From Deltaproteobacteria bacterium (lineage in GTDB: Bacteria > Bdellovibrionota_B > Oligoflexia > Oligoflexales > Bog-1112): DNA of 64,000 bases. The position numbers were made by a program, and so were the translations under genes. The stretch is taken from assembly GCA_020635195.1 (NCBI GenBank), contig JACKAG010000006.1, forward strand, positions 62,001-126,000. Reading direction: 5' to 3'. Within the stretch, counting starts at the first letter, position 1. Each line of letters starts with the position of its first letter. Shown here piece after piece: positions 34,942 through 44,336 of the stretch. The notes beneath the pieces were generated by a model. That model was not told the DNA's origin. It saw only the letters and a list, made by a program, of their open reading frames with translations, and searched no databases.

Positions 34942-35361
34942 ATGTCTAAAAAAATCATACTATTAATATTCACAGCCTGGATGTTTACCTGGGAAAGCTC
35001 CGCCAGAGCGCAGGCGAGCTTCAGCACAGAAAACCATTTCCGGGAACTTTTCATGACAGCAGGTTACTCAACAGCCTTTGGTGCTGCCCTGGGAGCTGCT
35101 GCCATCGGACTGACGGAAAATCCGGCAGATAAGCTCCGTTATGTTGCTGTGGGCGCCTCTCTTGGATTCATCACCGGCAGTCTGGTAGGCTCCTGGCTGA
35201 TTTTTACCCCCCTGGTGTCATGGCAAAACCAGTATCATTCTTCAGAAAATTCTTTATCTGTGTCTGCCAGAAGTGAAACACTGACTCTGACTCCGGTCAT
35301 TATGCCAGAGATGACCGGGCAGCGTTATCGCGGAGGACTTGCCCTGGACTGGAAGTGGTAG
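34942..35361 (+). CDS. small exported glycine-zipper-like protein
   Basis: ATG 34942 has GGAG five bases upstream; the frame to 34834 is not supported. The 139-residue product has a signal peptide (MSKKIILLIFTAWMFTW...ARAQA) and a glycine/alanine-rich hydrophobic stretch (STAFGAALGAAAIGL, then VAVGASLGFITGSLVGSWLIF) with G-x3-G spacing as in glycine-zipper envelope proteins. The C-terminus looks beta-rich. Family not recognised. It ends 16 bases before the convergent gene at 35378. Confidence 0.7.
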   Translation: MSKKIILLIFTAWMFTWESSARAQASFSTENHFRELFMTAGYSTAFGAALGAAAIGLTENPADKLRYVAVGASLGFITGSLVGSWLIFTPLVSWQNQYHSSENSLSVSARSETLTLTPVIMPEMTGQRYRGGLALDWKW

Positions 35362-35377
35362 GAAAAACCGGGCCTCT

Positions 35378-36298
35378 TCAGTCTGCGCTGCCGTCTGCGC
35401 AGTCGGCACAATGATCCAGCGGGTATATTTTTTCCGGAGAAAGCAACCAGCGACCTTCAGAGCTTTTTTTTATGCTACGAGCTTTCACGATAATCAGATT
35501 CCTTCTCACTTCCTCCCCTGAGGTTGACTCAGGAACACTCCAGCCATTGTGACCATGAAGCACACACGGATAGTCGCGCTCCTTACAGTGGCAAACAGGA
35601 ATTTCGCGGATCATATAGCCAGTGCCAGCTTTTGGATGGAGTGAAGCCAGCATCTCCGGCCTTTCTGTCCTGTCAAACCAAGCATCAAACGATTTCTCAA
35701 TTGTTCTTGTCCCCCTGGCATTCTGCCAGATTCGCATCTCACCCTGCCCCTCAGGAAGACCCGCGACACCTGTCAAAAGAGTAAACAAAAAATTACGATT
35801 GTCCTGATGAGGGGCTAAAAAACAGAACGTTCGTCTGGAATCTCTGATAAGTTTTATTTCGATAAACCAGGCACCATCAGAAAGCCTCCGATTGATTTTT
35901 TTCAATAAAGATTGAAAAGAAGAAGATTCCAGAAACTCACCCGGAAGCGGCATCTCTCGCTCACACATTGAGCCAGACACGTGCTCACAGGAGAAATAGG
36001 ATTGTTCCTGCTCCGATGAAAGAATAAAAAAACCTGTACATGTATAAGTACCCTCATCAGCATACCTATCCCCAAGGATATCCGTTGGTTGAAAAAAATC
36101 TTCATTCTTTCCCAGACTCTCAACCAGTTCATTCAGCCCCCCCAGTGTGACATCATCAACCAATGGATTTTGCTGCTGGTCAAAGATCGTTACATGCCCA
36201 GACCGAATCAGATCAGATAGCGATGCTTGTTTTTCTGCAGCAAAACAGCGGACAGAAAATACAGTCAGAATCAGAAGGACAAAAGATCCTGTTTTCAT
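35378..36298 (-). CDS. exported cysteine-containing protein of unknown function
   Basis: Not recognised. A strong GGAGG lies six bases before the ATG. The 306-residue product has a signal peptide (MKTGSFVLLILTVFSVRCFA) and about ten mature-region cysteines, including CHCKERDYPC and the terminal DHCADCADG, suggesting disulfides in an extracytoplasmic protein. It is divergent from the exported ankyrin gene at 36655 and convergent with the glycine-zipper-like gene, so a group of exported proteins separates rho from rimO. Confidence 0.65.
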   Translation of the reverse strand: MKTGSFVLLILTVFSVRCFAAEKQASLSDLIRSGHVTIFDQQQNPLVDDVTLGGLNELVESLGKNEDFFQPTDILGDRYADEGTYTCTGFFILSSEQEQSYFSCEHVSGSMCEREMPLPGEFLESSSFQSLLKKINRRLSDGAWFIEIKLIRDSRRTFCFLAPHQDNRNFLFTLLTGVAGLPEGQGEMRIWQNARGTRTIEKSFDAWFDRTERPEMLASLHPKAGTGYMIREIPVCHCKERDYPCVLHGHNGWSVPESTSGEEVRRNLIIVKARSIKKSSEGRWLLSPEKIYPLDHCADCADGSAD

Positions 36299-36546
36299 TC
36301 AACACCTCCAGACTATTCCGATGAGTAATGGAGAAATATTCACAGATTCAACTGATCAAAATGCAGGGGACGATATTATGACGATAAGCAACAAGCAAGC
36401 GACTTTTTAAGTCGTCAGACGAAGATCCTGAAGGTTAAAAAGTTTTAATGAGGGTCTGCCACTCTGACTTGTACATTCTTATCAAACACGTCTGCCCTGA
36501 CAGCCTGATTTAAACAATGATCTCATTTCGCCAGTATTCTGGTCTG
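36299..36546. other. divergent intergenic region with small hairpin
   Basis: No gene is seen. A six-base hairpin with a TTT loop (CGACTT at 36400-36405, AAGTCG at 36409-36414) lies in the middle. The promoter of the ankyrin gene follows at 36547. Confidence 0.4.
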
Positions 36547-36575
36547 TTGATATTTTCTGCACATTTCCTTATACA
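36547..36575 (+). promoter_or_regulatory. probable sigma70-type promoter of the exported ankyrin gene
   Basis: TTGATA (36547-36552), an exact 17-base spacer and TATACA (36570-36575). The leader would be about 70 bases. The -35 sequence is shared with the promoter at 18223. Confidence 0.55.
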
Positions 36576-36654
36576 GAAAGGAAAGCAGAGATCTGACCTT
36601 CTTCGAAAGAACAGTTATACACAACAATTGAAACTACAATCAGGTGACTCAAAA

Positions 36655-37605
36655 ATGAAATGTTTATGCATGATTTTACTTATGACATCCGGCATCCCTC
36701 TGCTTCAGGCAAGCAGTCACGATCCGAAGCAGACATCACTTTATTCTGCTGCAGAGTGTGGAAACCTGCATGCTGTAAAGATGTTTCTTAAGGCAGGAAC
36801 CGATCCAGATGCAACAGACGAAAAAGGAATAAGCCCCCTCTATGAGGCCGCATGCCGGGGACATACAGCGGTTGTACAATATCTCATCAAGGCTGGAGCA
36901 AACGTGAATGCGCAAAACAAATACGGAGCAAGCGCCCTCCATCAGACCGCAATGCTCGGAGACCACAAAACCGCCGCAGTTCTCCTTACAGCTCCCGATA
37001 TCAATGTGAATGTAGCAGATAAGGTGATCGGCTATACCCCTCTGCATGTAGCCATAGCGTTCGGGAAAAGAAAAACCGTAGAAGTCTTTCTCGCGACTGA
37101 TAGAGTGGATCTGCATATAAAAAACAGCATTGGTGGCACCCCACTTTATACAGCAGCAAGGGATGGACACAAAAATATCTTAAAAGCCCTGCTTAAAACC
37201 CGAGCGCATGATGATCTGAATGAGAAAGACAATTCCGGTTATAGCCCCCTCTATTGGGCCACAAGAAATGGACACACAGATATTGCGACACTACTCCTTA
37301 ATGCCGGAGCAGATGTGGATATGGATCTGAATAACAAGGAAGAACAAAACGGCTTCGGCCACCTTCTGTTAAGACCCACAAAGATCGGAGATGAAGAGGC
37401 TTCAGAAAGTCTGAGAGCACAGCAAAAAAGACAAATCCTTCCGATTCTTCAGATTCTTGAGATGCCTGATCTTCTCCATCTCTATAGAGCAAGCAAGACG
37501 GAAAAAAAGGAGGACTTGCAGGATTTCCATGCCCCATACAAAGCCATTACATCAAGCCATCACATCGAGGAATGCTCAACAAGAACCTCTCCGATCAGGT
37601 CATAA
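36655..37605 (+). CDS. exported ankyrin-repeat protein
   Basis: ATG 36655 follows AGGTGA with a seven-base spacing; the frame to 36517 is unsupported. The 316-residue product has a signal peptide (MKCLCMILLMTSGIPLLQA) and then about six ankyrin repeats (residues 25-230), for example GISPLYEAACRGHTAVVQYLIKAGANVNAQNKYG and GYSPLYWATRNGHTDIATLLLNAGADVD. A charged, non-repeat C-terminal region of about 85 residues follows. Ankyrin stacks bind proteins; with an export signal and no anchor the product should be periplasmic or released. The last 46 bases overlap the 3' end of rimO. Confidence 0.82.
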   Translation: MKCLCMILLMTSGIPLLQASSHDPKQTSLYSAAECGNLHAVKMFLKAGTDPDATDEKGISPLYEAACRGHTAVVQYLIKAGANVNAQNKYGASALHQTAMLGDHKTAAVLLTAPDINVNVADKVIGYTPLHVAIAFGKRKTVEVFLATDRVDLHIKNSIGGTPLYTAARDGHKNILKALLKTRAHDDLNEKDNSGYSPLYWATRNGHTDIATLLLNAGADVDMDLNNKEEQNGFGHLLLRPTKIGDEEASESLRAQQKRQILPILQILEMPDLLHLYRASKTEKKEDLQDFHAPYKAITSSHHIEECSTRTSPIRS

Positions 37606-38918
37606 TCATGTGATGCACTGATACGGACCATCTGAATCTCCCCAGCGACAGGCTTGCCTTCATTCAGGTAAACCACGCCATCAACCTCAGGGGCCTGGGT
37701 CGCAAGCCTCCCTTCCCAGAGCAGTTCTGTTTCGGAAGAGGCTCCGCTCACCAGAACAGGCATGGTTTTTCCGACCATCCTGCGCAAACACTCTGCCGAA
37801 ATCTCCCGCTGAAGCTCCATAATCTGCTGCTGACGCTGCTGTCTGATCTCTTCCGGAATCTGTCCTGGCAGCCGCGCTGCAACCGTGCCCTCTTCCTGAG
37901 AGTAGGTAAAGCAGCCCAGATGAGAAAATTCTGTCTCTCTGACAAAAGTCTTCAGCTCTTCAAAATCCTCTTCTGTTTCACCAGGGAAGCCCACCATAAC
38001 AGATGTACGGATCGCAACATCCGGCACATAGCTACGCACCTTGCGGATGCTTTCACGAAGCTCCTTCTGAGTGATTCCACGATTCATTTTCTGAAGGATG
38101 CGGTCACTGGCATGCTGCACAGGAATATCAAGATACTTAACCAGCTTGTCTTCACTGGCAAAAAACTCAAGAAATTCATCTGAAATATTTTCAGGATAGA
38201 TATAAAGAAGCCTGATCCACGAAATGTCGGTTTTAACCAGCTCTCTGAGCAAAGGCAGCAGCTGATCTGAGCCCTGGTCCCTGCCATAAGCTGCCAGATC
38301 CTGTGCGATCAGATTGATTTCTCTGACGCCCTGCCTGCACAAGTCCCCGACTTCCCGGACGATACTGTCGATGGGGCGGGAACGTAAGCGTCCACGGATC
38401 GCCGGAATAATGCAGAATGAACAGTGATGCTGACAGCCTTCTGCAACTTTCACATAGGCGGCATAGCCGGGAAGGGTATTCACCCTCGGCATGGCGTCGG
38501 TATAAAGATAGTTCGTTCGCTTCGCAAGCACCGTCCCCTGAGGAGGAGGGGACTTAAGCAGTTCCGCAATCTTCGTAAACTCATCCGTACCGACAAAAAA
38601 ATCGACCTCTGGCAGGCCGTCCGCCAGCTGTTTTCTGTAGCGCTGAGTCAGGCAGCCTGTCACCACAAGGCGAAGCCCAGGACGGGACTTTTTGAGAGCT
38701 GCGGCATTCAGGATGGTATCAATGCTTTCCTCTTTGGCGGCATCAATAAAACCACAGGTATTGATAACAATCGCATCAGCCTGCTCCGGCTCATCTGTAT
38801 GACGCCATCCCTCTCCCAGCAAGGTCCCCAGCATAACTTCCGAATCGACTTTATTTCTGGCACAGCCCAGGGAGATCAGGTGAACCTGGCGCAATGTTTC
38901 AGTTAATGATTCCTGCAA
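37560..38918 (-). CDS. rimO: RimO, ribosomal protein uS12 methylthiotransferase
   Basis: Radical SAM enzyme adding a methylthio group to the conserved Asp of ribosomal protein uS12. The 452-residue protein has the N-terminal LISLGCARNKVDSEVMLG with cluster cysteines (also NTCGFI and TGCLTQRY), the radical SAM motif CQHHCSFCIIPAIRGRLRSR, and a C-terminal TRAM domain (VLVSGAS...LWEGRLATQAPEVDGVVYL). The SLGCARNKVD string separates RimO from MiaB. Its end overlaps the exported ankyrin gene. Confidence 0.95.
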   Translation of the reverse strand: MQESLTETLRQVHLISLGCARNKVDSEVMLGTLLGEGWRHTDEPEQADAIVINTCGFIDAAKEESIDTILNAAALKKSRPGLRLVVTGCLTQRYRKQLADGLPEVDFFVGTDEFTKIAELLKSPPPQGTVLAKRTNYLYTDAMPRVNTLPGYAAYVKVAEGCQHHCSFCIIPAIRGRLRSRPIDSIVREVGDLCRQGVREINLIAQDLAAYGRDQGSDQLLPLLRELVKTDISWIRLLYIYPENISDEFLEFFASEDKLVKYLDIPVQHASDRILQKMNRGITQKELRESIRKVRSYVPDVAIRTSVMVGFPGETEEDFEELKTFVRETEFSHLGCFTYSQEEGTVAARLPGQIPEEIRQQRQQQIMELQREISAECLRRMVGKTMPVLVSGASSETELLWEGRLATQAPEVDGVVYLNEGKPVAGEIQMVRISASHDYDLIGEVLVEHSSM

Positions 38919-39023
38919 AGCAAAGACTCCTGTTACATTAAGTGAGAGCAGGGTGTCCTGCCTTAATCGGGAAAATCAGGCCGATCTTCTAGCACGAGCA
39001 GAACATACTTTTCAAGAGACTGT

Positions 39024-39941
39024 ATGGATATGGATGGAATTATTGTTGTAAATGGAGAGTTCCGGAAACCTGACACCGCTTCGATCCCAGCTATGGACCG
39101 GGGTTTTCTTTTTGGAGACCATGTCTTTGAAGTGCTGGTCGCCTTCCGTGGTCATGTTCTGGACCTCAGACCACACATCAGCCGCTTACGGGAATCTGCG
39201 GAGATTCTGAAGCTACCGATCCCATGGAGTGATGAGGAACTGTCCTTTGAACTCAGCAGTGTTGCTGAGCGTCTGGATTATCCGAAAACACAGCTCAGGC
39301 TGGTCGTCACCAGGGGGGCTGGAAGCAGCCTGGACATTCCGGAGGATGTCCACCCCCATAAAATTATTTATGGATTTCCGGCAAAGCTCATGGATGAACG
39401 CCTGTACAAAGAAGGGATTTCTCTACAGGCCAGACATCTGCCTTACACAGAGCGAGGTCCGGCTATAAAAACTGGTAATTACCTTCGCAGTATCCTGGCT
39501 CTGAACAAAGCAAAGTCCAAAGGCTTTGATGATGTTCTCTGGATCAATTCTCAAGGAGAGGTGACCGAAGCAAGCACAGCCAATATTTTCTTTATTGGCC
39601 GTAGAGGGGACCTTCTGGATATCGTTACCCCTTCTGCACACAGCGGACTTTTACAGGGCATCACCCGACAAACTCTGATAACCCTCATGAAACGCGCCGG
39701 AATTCGGGTCGATGAATCCATTGTCCACGAGGATGAACTGGCCAGATTCGATGAGGCTTTTGTCTGCTCAACCGTCAAAGGACTGATCCCTGTTGCCAGC
39801 ATCGGTCCACACAGATTTTTCACCCTTCGTCCGGAAAATTCGTGGCGACATATCAACCGGCTCTACCAGACATGGGTTGCCAGCGAGCTGGGACATCCTG
39901 TCGACTGGAATAGCGGCACAATTCTGGCAAAGAGCCGATAA
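39024..39941 (+). CDS. class IV (branched-chain/D-amino acid type) PLP aminotransferase
   Basis: Fold type IV PLP enzyme, 305 aa. Visible are the N-terminal PAMDRGFLFGDHVFEVL block, the PLP lysine in AIKTGNYLRSILALNKAKSKGFDDVLWIN, and EVTEASTANIFFI plus GITRQTLI. It could be a branched-chain aminotransferase, D-amino-acid aminotransferase or aminodeoxychorismate lyase; the sequence does not decide. Start codons at 39024 and 39030 are both possible. It is divergent from rimO and lies just upstream of csrA. Confidence 0.88.
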   Translation: MDMDGIIVVNGEFRKPDTASIPAMDRGFLFGDHVFEVLVAFRGHVLDLRPHISRLRESAEILKLPIPWSDEELSFELSSVAERLDYPKTQLRLVVTRGAGSSLDIPEDVHPHKIIYGFPAKLMDERLYKEGISLQARHLPYTERGPAIKTGNYLRSILALNKAKSKGFDDVLWINSQGEVTEASTANIFFIGRRGDLLDIVTPSAHSGLLQGITRQTLITLMKRAGIRVDESIVHEDELARFDEAFVCSTVKGLIPVASIGPHRFFTLRPENSWRHINRLYQTWVASELGHPVDWNSGTILAKSR

Positions 39942-40046
39942 AGACGCCAAACAGAAAAACAGTTCCTTAAAACCACAATGCGAGATAGAATCAAAAGATA
40001 AGAGTTTCTATCAGTCCACGGTTAAGCTGGCCATGGAGGGGTGTTT

Positions 40047-40334
40047 GTGCTGGTCCTGACCAGAAAACCTGGCGAAGGGATTGCGATCGGGGACGATATC
40101 AAGATCGTGGTCATGCAGGTTAAGGGCAAACAAGTTCGCCTGGGAATCAGAGCAGCACCGACGACGACTGTACACCGCGAAGAAGTCTGGCAAAAAATCC
40201 ATGAAGAGAATCAGATCGCAGCACAGGTGCAGTCAGAACAGCTGGAGCAGGTTCGGGCTCATTTCCCTCTGTCATCATGGAGCTCTTCAGACAAAGATCA
40301 GGCTCCTCTGAAAACCAGGACCAGAACATCCTGA
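40047..40334 (+). CDS. csrA: CsrA, carbon storage/flagellar translational regulator
   Basis: RNA-binding dimer that blocks translation at GGA-containing leaders. The start is GTG 40047 (GGAGG seven bases upstream), giving the standard LVLTRKPGEGIAIGDDIKIVVM; an earlier GTG at 40041 is too close to the site. RLGIRAAPTTTVHREEVWQKI is also conserved. At 95 residues it has a C-terminal tail about 30 residues longer than typical CsrA, polar and ending TRTRTS. The next gene is fliW, encoding the protein antagonist of CsrA, so the flagellar CsrA-FliW switch is present. Confidence 0.95.
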   Translation: MLVLTRKPGEGIAIGDDIKIVVMQVKGKQVRLGIRAAPTTTVHREEVWQKIHEENQIAAQVQSEQLEQVRAHFPLSSWSSSDKDQAPLKTRTRTS

Positions 40335-40522
40335 CGGCACAGGCAAAGTCACCTGGTTGCAGAAAGAAACTCCTATGAGCTAGAATGAAGTCAGCAATTA
40401 GTTTTGTCAGTACGGTGCATGTAGCCTGATATCGATAAAGACACCAGAACGAGAGTTCATCCTGATGTGAACAGAAATGGGATCATGCAGAAGAGACCGC
40501 AGGCCCGGAGGAATAGCCCTTG

Positions 40523-41065
40523 ATGAAAGTGTCGACAGCCCGCTTTGGTGAATTTGAGGTAGATGAGTCCGAGATCATAGAACTTCCCAGTGGTCTGATC
40601 GGCTTTCCGGAACTGAACAAGTTCATTCTGCTTAACCACGACGAAGAATCACCCTTTAAGTGGCTTCAGTCTGTCGATGACGGCAGCATTGCATTTGTCC
40701 TGATCAATCCCCTTCTGTTCCGGCCAGACTATACTGTTGAAGTGCCAGAGGCCGAAGTCAGCGATCTTGGACTCCAGTCAGAAGAAGACGCCGTCATCTC
40801 GGTTATTATCACCATGCCTTCCAATCCCCAGAATATGACAGCAAACCTCAAGGCTCCTCTGATTTTCAACCTGCAAAACCGTAAAGGAAAGCAGATTATC
40901 CTGAACCAGAGCAGCTACACCACACGACATAATATTATGGAAGAAATGCGCAAACACAACGAAACAGCACAGAACCAGGAGTCCGTCCGCAGCAACCTGG
41001 AAAAAGTCCGGGACCAGCAGAATCAGGCCCAGACCGCATCTGCTGGCGATTCCATAACAAAATAG
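40523..41065 (+). CDS. fliW: FliW, flagellar assembly factor and CsrA antagonist
   Basis: Binds CsrA and flagellin to couple flagellin synthesis to assembly. The 180-residue protein has TARFGEFEVDESEIIELPSGLIGFPELNKFILL, PFKWLQSVDDGSIAFVLINPLLF and the later NLKAPLIFNLQNRKGKQIIL. Homologues end soon after that; here a Gln/Asn-rich charged tail of about 40 residues is added. GGAGGA at 40507-40512 fits a TTG at 40520 (seven-base spacing) slightly better than ATG 40523 (ten bases), so the true start may be one codon earlier. About 190 bases separate it from csrA. Confidence 0.94.
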   Translation: MKVSTARFGEFEVDESEIIELPSGLIGFPELNKFILLNHDEESPFKWLQSVDDGSIAFVLINPLLFRPDYTVEVPEAEVSDLGLQSEEDAVISVIITMPSNPQNMTANLKAPLIFNLQNRKGKQIILNQSSYTTRHNIMEEMRKHNETAQNQESVRSNLEKVRDQQNQAQTASAGDSITK

Positions 41066-41125
41066 ATGTCCCACTCTTCTCTTAACGTTCAAAGCTTCTG
41101 AAAACGCTGTACATCTGCCTTCATG

Positions 41126-42490
41126 TCAGCGTGCAGGTTTTTCCTCTTTTTGCAGGAAACCAAACGCAATCGTAAAAAGAGGGGAGAGATAGAGGAAAAA
41201 GACATAAGGCAGATATCCGGAAACAGGCACACCAAGAGCCTCTGAGAAAAAGGCTCCACAGACCCCCCATGGAACCAGAGGGTTGATCAGCGTCCCCCCA
41301 TCTTCAAGGCTGCGGGAAAGAAACTTCGCTCCAACACCTCTCTCCCTGAACGCCTCCCTGAATGCCTGACCAGGCAGGAGAATGGACAGGTATTGCTCTC
41401 CTGTCAGGAAATTAATGCCAATAGCAGATCCGGTCGCCCACAGGACAAGCCCTCCTCTGCTTCTGACCCGTCGACGAAGGCCCTGCATCAGAGCATCCGT
41501 GACCCCCATTCCATGTAAGAGACCACCAAATGCCAGAGCTATCATCACAAGAGAGATGGAAAACATCATAGACATCAGGCCTCCCCTGCTCACCAGTTGA
41601 TTCACCAGCGGACTTTCTGTCTGAAGAGAAAATCCATGGGTCAGAGCAGAAAACAACTCCTGAGGATTATGTTTTCCCTGAAGAAAAATCGCAGTCAAAA
41701 TAGCTGTCAACAGACCCGTGGTCATAACAGGTAAACCCGGAAATTTCCGGAAGACCAGCAGCACAACAATCAGAGGAGAGATAAGGCTCAGGGGAGATAT
41801 CCGGAAATGATCTTCCAGCACTCTGACGGTAAGTTCAGCTGTCCCTGTCGCAGAACTGCTGTGTCCCCCCAGCACAGAAAAAGCCAGAATGGTCAGAATC
41901 AAAGCTGGCAGCGTCGTTTGCAGAAGACAACGGATATGAGTAAAAAGCCCGACTCCGGCAATTCCCGATGCAAAGTTCGTCGTATCTGAGAGAGGTGACA
42001 TTTTATCGCCAAAACAGGCCCCGCAGATCACCGCTCCCGCACTTAGCTCGGGGCTGATACCAAAACCCTCTGCTATCCCCATCAACGCAACCCCGACAGT
42101 TCCCGCTGTCGTCAGAGAGCTCCCGGTAAAACTGGAAACCAGGATACAGATCACAAGCGCGCTGACCGGGAACCACTCAGGACTGAGCACCTGCACTCCA
42201 TAACAGAAAACCGTCGGAATAGTCCCGCTGATCATCCAGGCAGAAATCAGAGCACCGATCAGCCCCAGGATAAAGATCGCCTTCAGGCACTGGCTGACCC
42301 CACGCACCATAAAAGACTCCATGGTCGCCCAGGAATGCTGCTTCAGATAACGACCTGTCAGCCCCGTCAGAATCAGACAGGCAATCAGAGTCATATGGGG
42401 ACCAGCATCCAGTCCCATCATCATGACAGCTATCAGCAACAGCAGGGCTATCAGAAGCTGTAAACTATCCCTGAAACAAAAGTCCTTCAC
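41126..42490 (-). CDS. nhaC: NhaC-family Na+/H+ antiporter
   Basis: Inner-membrane antiporter of 454 residues with about 11-12 hydrophobic segments. NhaC-family features are GLIGALISAWMISGTIPTVFCYG, SFTGSSLTTAGTVGVALMGIAEGFG, GAVICGACFGDKMSPLSDTTNFASGIAGV and SLEDGGTLINPLVPWGVCGAFFSEALGV. Substrate could be sodium, or malate/lactate as in some relatives. It stands alone between fliW (convergent) and the dehydrogenase gene. Confidence 0.9.
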   Translation of the reverse strand: MKDFCFRDSLQLLIALLLLIAVMMMGLDAGPHMTLIACLILTGLTGRYLKQHSWATMESFMVRGVSQCLKAIFILGLIGALISAWMISGTIPTVFCYGVQVLSPEWFPVSALVICILVSSFTGSSLTTAGTVGVALMGIAEGFGISPELSAGAVICGACFGDKMSPLSDTTNFASGIAGVGLFTHIRCLLQTTLPALILTILAFSVLGGHSSSATGTAELTVRVLEDHFRISPLSLISPLIVVLLVFRKFPGLPVMTTGLLTAILTAIFLQGKHNPQELFSALTHGFSLQTESPLVNQLVSRGGLMSMMFSISLVMIALAFGGLLHGMGVTDALMQGLRRRVRSRGGLVLWATGSAIGINFLTGEQYLSILLPGQAFREAFRERGVGAKFLSRSLEDGGTLINPLVPWGVCGAFFSEALGVPVSGYLPYVFFLYLSPLFTIAFGFLQKEEKPAR

Positions 42491-42596
42491 GTTATCATCT
42501 CCCGGTGGCTGGCTCAGGGCTACGTATGGTTACGAAAGCCGCCACTCTAGCGGAGCAACAGGAGAAAAGATAGAGGATTTACAGAGTAAGGATCGC

Positions 42597-44138
42597 TCAG
42601 ATCTCAAACCTGATCCCCTGAGCAAGGGGTAATTTACTGGAATAGTTGATTGTATTTGTCTGTCTGCGCATGTACCCTTTCCAGGCATCCGAACCGGATT
42701 CCCGGCCTCCGCCTGTTTCCTTCTCTCCTCCAAAAGCACCGCCAATTTCAGCCCCGGATGTTCCGATATTGACATTCGCAATACCACAGTCTGAGCCTGC
42801 AACACTCAGGAATTCTTCTGCTTCCAAAAGATTTGTCGTGAAAATTGCAGAAGACAGCCCCTGACGGACCTGATTCTGGATGCTGATGGCATTGGCGACA
42901 TCCCCCTGATAGGAAGACAGATAAAGGACAGGAGCGAAGGTTTCCTCCTGCACAATCGCCAGAGAAGAATCCGCCTCCACAATAGCAGGCTCTACGTAAC
43001 AGGAAGATTCATAGCCACAGCCCTCAAGCGGCCGCCCTCCCGTAAGGATACGTCCTCCCTGCTTTCTGGCCTCTTCCAGAGCCTGCATCATCTGCCTGAC
43101 TGCGGACTGATCGATCAAAGGCCCCATATGATTTGCTTCATCCAGTGGATTGCCGATTCTGAGCTTCTGATAAGCGGACACCAGACTGCTCCGGACCCTC
43201 TCATAGATGGACTCATGAACAATCAGCCTCCTGGTGCTCGTGCAACGCTGCCCTGCGGTCCCTACAGCTCCAAAGACAATCGCGGGAATGGCCTGTTCCA
43301 GCTGCGCGTGCGGACTCAGAATAATTGCATTATTTCCACCAAGCTCAAGAATCACCCTCCCCAGCCTGGAAGCGACAAGCTCTCCTACTTTTTTCCCCAT
43401 CCGGCAGGAGCCTGTCGCTGAAATCAGAGGAACACGCCGGTCCGCGACCAGACGTTCTCCAAGAGGCATAGCATGACCGATCATAAGAGAGAAAGTACCC
43501 TCCGGAACAGCTGACTCCCGTAAGACATCCCGGATCAGGTTCGCGCAGGCCAGAGCCGTCAGAGGGGTTTTTTCTGATGGCTTCCATATGGTGACATCAC
43601 CACAAACACTGGCAACCATGGCATTCCAGGCCCAGACTGCAACCGGAAAATTAAACGCAGTGATAATGCCTGCAACACCCAGAGGATGCCACTGTTCATA
43701 CATTCTGTGTCCGGGACGCTCAGAATGCATCGTCAGGCCATAGAGCTGACGGGAAAGGCCCACAGCAAAATCACAGATATCAATCATCTCCTGAACTTCA
43801 CCCAGACCTTCCTGCAAAGATTTCCCCATCTCCCAGGAAACCAGCATCCCAAGCTCCTGCCTGGCAGTTCTGAGCTTATTGCCGATCTTTCTGACAACAT
43901 CACCTCTGGCCGGAGCCGGGACCAGCGCCCACTGTCTGGCCGCAGCCTGAGCGTTCTGAATCACATGTTCATAATCATCCGAAGAGGCCGTACCAATACG
44001 GGCAATCAGCTGCCCGTCAACGGGTGAAAAAGATGCCAGAGGCTGGTATTGAGGGTCGCCTGACGTGTGAACTCCTGTCGAGACTGGCCTGTTATGTCCG
44101 GAAATTCCGAGCTGCTCCAGGATGTCTTTTACATTCAT
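42597..44138 (-). CDS. amaB: ALDH7-type aldehyde dehydrogenase (alpha-aminoadipic semialdehyde dehydrogenase, AmaB-like)
   Basis: NAD-dependent dehydrogenase of 513 residues. It has PLGVAGIITAFNFPVAVWAWNAM, WKPSEKTPLTALA, the catalytic Glu motif LELGGNNAII, the nucleophile cysteine in GTAGQRCTSTRRLIVHE, and QEETFAPVLYL. GQRCTSTRR and the glycine-rich GGAFGGEKETGGGRESGSDAWKGYMRR tail are hallmarks of ALDH7 (antiquitin/AmaB), which oxidises 2-aminoadipate semialdehyde in lysine breakdown. ATG 44138 follows AGAGGA by six bases; the frame to 44219 is unsupported. Confidence 0.88.
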   Translation of the reverse strand: MNVKDILEQLGISGHNRPVSTGVHTSGDPQYQPLASFSPVDGQLIARIGTASSDDYEHVIQNAQAAARQWALVPAPARGDVVRKIGNKLRTARQELGMLVSWEMGKSLQEGLGEVQEMIDICDFAVGLSRQLYGLTMHSERPGHRMYEQWHPLGVAGIITAFNFPVAVWAWNAMVASVCGDVTIWKPSEKTPLTALACANLIRDVLRESAVPEGTFSLMIGHAMPLGERLVADRRVPLISATGSCRMGKKVGELVASRLGRVILELGGNNAIILSPHAQLEQAIPAIVFGAVGTAGQRCTSTRRLIVHESIYERVRSSLVSAYQKLRIGNPLDEANHMGPLIDQSAVRQMMQALEEARKQGGRILTGGRPLEGCGYESSCYVEPAIVEADSSLAIVQEETFAPVLYLSSYQGDVANAISIQNQVRQGLSSAIFTTNLLEAEEFLSVAGSDCGIANVNIGTSGAEIGGAFGGEKETGGGRESGSDAWKGYMRRQTNTINYSSKLPLAQGIRFEI

Positions 44139-44336
44139 ACGCTTTCCTCTGATGACTATATGCCGCAATCGCATGAGCTTTACGCTCTGTTTTCGGTAAG
44201 TTTTCTTATCTCCGGACAAAACTGTAGCATATCAACCCTTCACATGGCAGTTCAATTCTTCCGTTTCTGTTCCGTCAGCAAGAGGGCTTTTCAGATCCTG
44301 GCAGTGAGCGATCAAAGCAGACAAAGACCGATACTT

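Noticed and set aside
34434..35054. 206-residue minus-strand frame upstream of and overlapping rho
   Set aside because: It overlaps the rho start in another frame and the well-supported signal-peptide gene at 34942 on the other strand, and has no recognisable family or ribosome site.
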